Shown here: one piece after another, positions 59,328 to 64,000 of the stretch | Layout: every line of letters begins with the position of its first letter | Position numbering within the stretch: position 1 is the first letter of the stretch | Origin: Zingiber officinale | Lineage: Eukaryota > Streptophyta > Magnoliopsida > Zingiberales > Zingiberaceae | Reading direction: 5' to 3' | NCBI RefSeq assembly: GCF_018446385.1 | Contig: NC_055996.1 | Coordinates: 124,841,750 to 124,905,749, forward strand | DNA: 64,000 bases | The notes under the pieces: model-generated | The model's input: only the letters and a program-made list of their open reading frames with translations | The model's database searches: none | Told to the model about the DNA's origin: nothing | Position numbers and translations under genes: made by a program

Positions 59328-61120
59328 TTATTCTTTATTTTTTCAGGAACCACATAGATAAGTTTCTGAAATTACCAAATCATAATTTTAAAATTACTAA
59401 ATCACATACCTATTTTCAATTTTACCATTATCAGTCAATTGATATTTTGGAGCAGTCAAATCGATTTGGCTCTATGTTGAAACGTGTAATCAAATCAGTC
59501 GACTAATTTTTTTAATCAGTCGACTGATTTACCTTTTTTATTTATCAAAATTAATTTTAGATAAAATCGGTTGATAGACCAAACGACCTCTGATTAACAT
59601 AAAACTAGTTCCTATGTGTTCATCTATCTCTCCTAATTATATTCATGCCCTGATGCTTGGTACATTAACGGATTCTGTCGAAATTGGTTGATTGACCAAA
59701 TAACCTCAGATTGACATGGAACTAGTTCTTATGTATTCCTCTACCTCTCCTGATTATATTCATGTCATCAAACGTCAATTTGATTTAATATGTTGAGAGT
59801 AATAATTTTCTAAACACAAATATATTTAAAAAATTTAATTCATATTCAAAAATCTAGTTAATTGACCAAATGACCTCAGATTGACATAAAACTATATTCT
59901 ATATCTTCGACTAGTTCTTCTAATTATATCCATGCCCTCAAACTGCAATTTAACCCAATATATTGAGAACAATAATTTTTGAATAATTCATATTTAAAAA
60001 ATTATTGCTCTCAATATATTGAGTTAAATTGATGTTTGAGAGTATGAATATAATCAAGAGAACTAACCGAACTCAGAGGATCTAGTTTCATATTAATCTG
60101 AGGTCGTTTGATCCATCAGTCATTCAAAAAATTATTTCTCTCAATATATTGAGTCAAATTGAGGTTTGAGGGCATAGATATAATCAAAAGAATTTGACAA
60201 ACATATAGGAACTAGTTTTATGTCAATCCGAGGTCATTTCGTCCATCAGTCCATTTTGGGTAAAATTGGCTAATGGACCAAATGACCTCGTATTGACATG
60301 AAATTAGTTCCTATGTGTTCGTCTAACTCTTTTGATTATATCTATACCCTCAAACCTTAATTTGATTCAATATATTGAGAGCAATGATTTTTTGAACATG
60401 AATTAAATTTTTTAAACACATTCATGTTTAAAAAATCATTACTCTCAATATATTGGATCAAATTGATGTTTTAGGGCATGTCAATCTGAGGTTGTTTGGT
60501 CCATCAGTCGGTTTTGAATAAAATCGACTGATGAACTAAACGATCTTGAATTGGCATGAAACTAGTTCCTAAATATTCAAAGTCGTTTGGTCCATCAGCC
60601 GGAGTTTTTAAATATGAATTAAAATTTTCAAACATATACATGTTCAAAAATTATTGCTCTTAATATATTGTGTTAAATTGACATTTGAGGGCATGAATAT
60701 ATTCAAGAGAGATAGAGGAACGCATAAAAATTAGTTTATGTCAATCCGAGCTTATTTAGTCAATCAGTTGATTTTAGTCAAAATCGACTGATATATCAAA
60801 TTTTAAATTGACGTTTGAGGGCATGAATTTGATCAAGAGAGATGGATAAATACATAGGAAGTAGTTTTATATCAATATAATCGTTTAATTTATCAATTAA
60901 TTTTAATATAAATAAATAAATAAATACATAAGCAGACTGAATTAAAATTCTGACATTTCATCAGCTAAATTAAATGAATTCGACTGCTTAAAATAACAAA
61001 TTGATTTTACTATTTTAAATTATCAGTTAACTGATAAAGATAAAATTGAATAATTCAATAATTTTAAAACTACGATTTAATAATATTAAAAATTTACATA
61101 TTGGATAAAAAAACTAAAAC
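59328..61120. mobile_element. Foldback-type element 2
   Basis: This copy has the same architecture as element 1. The left end near 59328 reads CAGGAACCACATAGATAAGT. The right end near 61120, reversed, reads TTTTTTTATCCAATATGTAAA, a decayed partner. In between, arms with TCAATTTGACCCAATATATT-like and GAGAGCAATGATTTTT-like cores alternate in orientation, separated by short spacers, and junctions carry CATCAGTCGGTTTTG palindromes. About 1.8 kb, non-coding. Ends are approximate. Confidence 0.65.
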
Positions 61121-61849
61121 TTCTTTAGTACTCTCTGTCTTTGGATCATCGGAACTAATGTGAGTCCGCTTCTGTACTCATTCTAACGCTTTAATCATCA
61201 CAATTAGGATTGTAAATGAACCAAGTATTCATGAACAAACTTAATATTCGACTTGATAAGAGCTTATTTATATTCGTTCAATATACATTAGATTAATTAA
61301 ACAAATAAACTTGAACAACTCGTTAAACTAAACAAACAAGCTTGAACACATATGTGTTCAGCTCGTTAACGTTCGTGAACAACGTTCATGAACAATGTTC
61401 ACGAACCATATTTATTAATAAATCTTTTTTCAATATATTAAATAAATAATAAAATAAAATAAAATAAATTTAAATTATCAATCTTAATAACTAATCAAAT
61501 AATTAAAAGTTTCAAACAATCAAACAAGCTTGAATTGAAAGCTTGATAACATCTAAACGAACCAAGCTGGAACCAAGCTCAAGCTAAACTGGAACCAAGC
61601 TCAAGCCAAGCTTGAATTGAGAATTTGATAATATCTAAACGAACCAAGCTCAAGCCAAGCTTTAAACAAGCTCAAACTCATAAAAAATAAACCAAGCCAA
61701 GCTTGAACACTCATTTCAAAAACTTGGTTCATTTTAAGCTCGATTTGATTATCTTATCAAACAAATTTGAACACCCTAAAGCTCGGCTCAATTTGTTTAC
61801 CGCCATAATCACAATTCACAAAGGCTCAACACAGCAAACTTCGACCCTT
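61121..61849. other. Degenerate repeat rich in GAACAAGCTTGAAC-type words
   Basis: It has many copies of AAGCTTGAA, ACCAAGCTCAAGC and CGTTCATGAACAATGTTCA-like palindromes between about 61200 and 61800. The style is common in plant intergenic DNA and may come from a small DNA transposon. No ends or duplication were determined. No genes. Confidence 0.4.
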
Positions 61850-62066
61850 CACCAGTCCCTCTATTGGTGGTCTCTTCCTCCTCCATCTCGAATGGGATCA
61901 CTAGCATTCGAATTTATTTATTCAACATATTTTATATTATTCAATCGAATAAATATGCTCTTATTATTTATTTATAGGATCCAACCCTTCACCCACATCC
62001 TCTCTATGCAGCAGGAAATTGGATCGCTGGTTTTGGATTCAGCGGCAGTTCCTCCACCGGCGATGA

Positions 62067-62768
62067 ATGGCGACCCCCAGACGGCGGAAGTTTAAGGCGG
62101 AGGAGCGGCCTCAACCATCACCAACTGCCCCTTCTCTTTCTGCCTTCGACGCCGATGTCTCCAAGGTCGCCGTCGCGCAGATCTGCCTCTCCGCGGGATA
62201 CTCCGCGGCGGAGCCTTCCGCCCTCCGCGCGCTCTCCGACATCTCCGCCCGATACCTCCAGGCCCTCGGTTTCGCCGCCGCGTCCGTGGCGGCCGCTCAC
62301 CGACGCACCGAGTCCAATCTTCTCGACCTTGTGCGGGCGATCGAGGATCTCAGCGCCGCGACGGGCTTCCCGGGCGGCTCCGACCCGGCGGGGCAGCCGC
62401 TCCGTTCTGGGGCACTCAGGGAATTAAAGGAGTTTGTGGGGTCAGTGGAGGAGATTCCTTTTTCGAAGCCGATTCCTCTGGAGGGGCAGGGGAAAGCGCA
62501 CAGAGAGACGTGGAGGAGCTTCGCGGCGGCGGGCAGGGAGCCGCCCTTCCGGCACGTGCCGCGGTGGCTGCCGTGCTTCCCTGAAGAACCGGTGGATGGG
62601 GGTAAGAAAGAGACGGAGATAGAGATCGCGATAAGACCTTCGATGGAGGAGGAAGAAGGGAAAACGGCGGTGGAGTTGCCGGCTGAGAGGGAAAAGGTTA
62701 GGTTTCGGCTAGGTGTTGGAAAAGGCAGCAGTGCACTATGCGACGGAAAAGATTTGATGAGGGGTTAA
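62067..62768 (+). CDS. TAF8: TFIID subunit 8 (TAF8-like), intronless
   Basis: 233 residues. After a basic start (MATPRRRKFKAEE), residues about 30-105 form a BTP/histone-fold domain: VSKVAVAQICLSAGYSAAEP, ALRALSDISARYLQALGF and NLLDLVRAIEDL. Downstream come ELKEFVGSVEEIPFSKPIP and a FRHVPRWLPCFPE block, then a charged linker and KVRFRLGVGKGSS near the end. This order is that of plant TAF8, part of the general transcription factor TFIID in the nucleus, where the histone fold pairs with TAF10 in other species. Plant relatives are usually longer (about 250-350 residues), so the tail may be shortened. The chosen ATG is the one that opens the long frame; another ATG lies four bases upstream in a different frame. 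High GC contrasts with the flanks. Confidence 0.85.
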   Translation: MATPRRRKFKAEERPQPSPTAPSLSAFDADVSKVAVAQICLSAGYSAAEPSALRALSDISARYLQALGFAAASVAAAHRRTESNLLDLVRAIEDLSAATGFPGGSDPAGQPLRSGALRELKEFVGSVEEIPFSKPIPLEGQGKAHRETWRSFAAAGREPPFRHVPRWLPCFPEEPVDGGKKETEIEIAIRPSMEEEEGKTAVELPAEREKVRFRLGVGKGSSALCDGKDLMRG

Positions 62769-64000
62769 AAGTAAATTTCAATTGATATGAGGGTGGATAT
62801 ATTATTAATTATTTTTTTGGAGATGGATTCGAACTTTTGTCGCGTGGAATGGCGATCCGCAGCGAGACCATCGTTGTCGACGACGCTGTTTTGCAGATAC
62901 GCAATTCGATATTTTATTAATTTATTTAAGTTTGATTTAAATCTTTTCTTTTTTGAATTTTTCTAAGTTTATTAAAATGACTTATTGAATTGGTTTGTTC
63001 GATGTGTTTAGGGACACGGTTCCTCCCACTCTTTTACGTTGGTTATCGATTTTTTAAGATTTTGTTTTTATTTTTTTTTTAATATCAATTACCAACTTTT
63101 AAAAAAATATATATAAATTTTAAACTCTAGAACTCTAAACGTTAAATTCTAGACCCTAAAAAATTGATAATTGACTATACTGACAGGATCGGTAAATATA
63201 TTTATATCGTTTTGTATAAGAAAAGGTATAGCTCAATCCTTTTGCTTGAATATGACTTTTGGTATCTTTAGAATGATTTTCTCACCGACAATAATTTGAA
63301 TTCCTCCTCCAAATTAGTTAGTCCAATAATGATGATTCACTCTGTAAAATTTTAATTAAAACAAGATGCATTATTTGGTTGTCAACACTACTTTCATATT
63401 TTGAGGGATTTCTACTGAAAAGCAAAGTTTCTAAGCCGCATTTGTATGTTCTTCCTCCTTTATAGAGTAAACAATATATTAAGAGAAAATATTTGGCAGA
63501 TATTTCTGGTGATAGTTCATTGATTTGGTACAGTTGTAGCGTTTAGTATATCATATCAAATCTAGTTTGTTTCTATTTATTTCTTTCATCAAAAGACTCT
63601 CTTTAAATTATTGATTGTTATATTAGGATAATTTATACCCTGAGATAATAGTGCAGCGATCAGATACCTTCTCAATTATTCAAACATTTAAAAATTGAGT
63701 TTCAATTTAGGTGAATTAATAAATAATTTTTTTAAAATGATAGTTTACATAAGAATGCTGAGTTATTAGTCATCCACTGCGAGCAATTTTTTATTATCCT
63801 GATAGCTGGTGAAAAATTTATGTGAGATTGGATTGGTCACTTTTAAGATTAGTTGACGTAAACTGATATTTAGTGGCAACTAAAAAAATTAGGGTAGTTT
63901 AAACAAAAAAAGATTAATTTTTAACACATTTAGATGATCTTACTTGTATGTGTTAAATGATATTTTATAGATGATTTTCTTGATTTGGTTAGTAGTAATG
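62769..64000. other. AT-rich 3' flank of the TAF8-like gene
   Basis: No coding frame, repeat terminus or RNA gene was recognised. A short GC-richer stretch at 62835-62900 could be a remnant of transcribed sequence but has no frame. The region probably includes the gene's 3' untranslated sequence. Confidence 0.45.

Noticed and set aside
1..64000. Search for tRNA, rRNA or other RNA genes
   Set aside because: Only the SINE has polymerase III-like boxes; no cloverleaf or rRNA segment was recognised by eye. A tRNAscan-SE and Rfam run would settle this.

Overview
The window is plant nuclear DNA. Two GC-rich genes with plant-type structure (an intronless TAF8-like gene and a two-exon LEA-family gene) sit in about 60 kb of nested LTR retrotransposons, a LINE remnant, a SINE and foldback-type repeats. 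The GC-rich coding style, the Tat-type Gypsy element and the repeat style point to a monocot, perhaps of the ginger order. That placement is inference and was not tested.

Layout, left to right. 1-1224: a partial LTR of the family called 'TGTTGG LTRs' below, plus unassigned sequence. 1225-10731: Copia element A, with long near-identical LTRs, no recognisable gag and a dead pol. 10732-16566: Copia element B on the minus strand (gag, protease, integrase, PBS and 5' LTR), cut inside its RT by element A. 16567 to about 24490: a decayed minus-strand Gypsy element (RT, protease, gag, LTR with a ~110-bp tandem array). It is interrupted by a truncated TGTTGG LTR, which is itself interrupted by a solo Copia LTR (18677-21268) with a perfect 5-bp target duplication. 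25546-26216: the LEA-family gene, in a repeat-poor island of about 3.7 kb. 28228-31357: two solo LTRs. 32588-39906: a gag-only element with two LTRs, carrying one solo LTR in its left LTR and another inside gag. 39920-41205: LINE reverse-transcriptase remnant. About 41290-41404: an Hsp70 fragment.

42525-57525 is a foldback-type element into which a 10.6-kb Tat-type Gypsy element has inserted (43119-55445, target duplication CTTAA). The Gypsy element carries gag, protease, RT, RNase H and integrase on the minus strand. On the opposite strand it carries a three-exon gene with its own TATA box, and a 65-bp tandem array lies between the two convergent units. Its 5' LTR holds a further solo LTR (53523-55273, ATATT duplication). 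A SINE with an 18-bp target duplication follows at 57578, a second foldback copy lies at about 59328-61120, and the TAF8-like gene is at 62067-62768. The last 1.2 kb is AT-rich with nothing recognisable.

The observations most worth a second look are: the intron-containing antisense gene inside the Gypsy element; arrays of short palindromes that occupy the same place, upstream of the TATA box, in several TGTTGG LTRs but differ in sequence from copy to copy; and the foldback family built from alternating inverted arms. Identity estimates and boundaries were read by eye.
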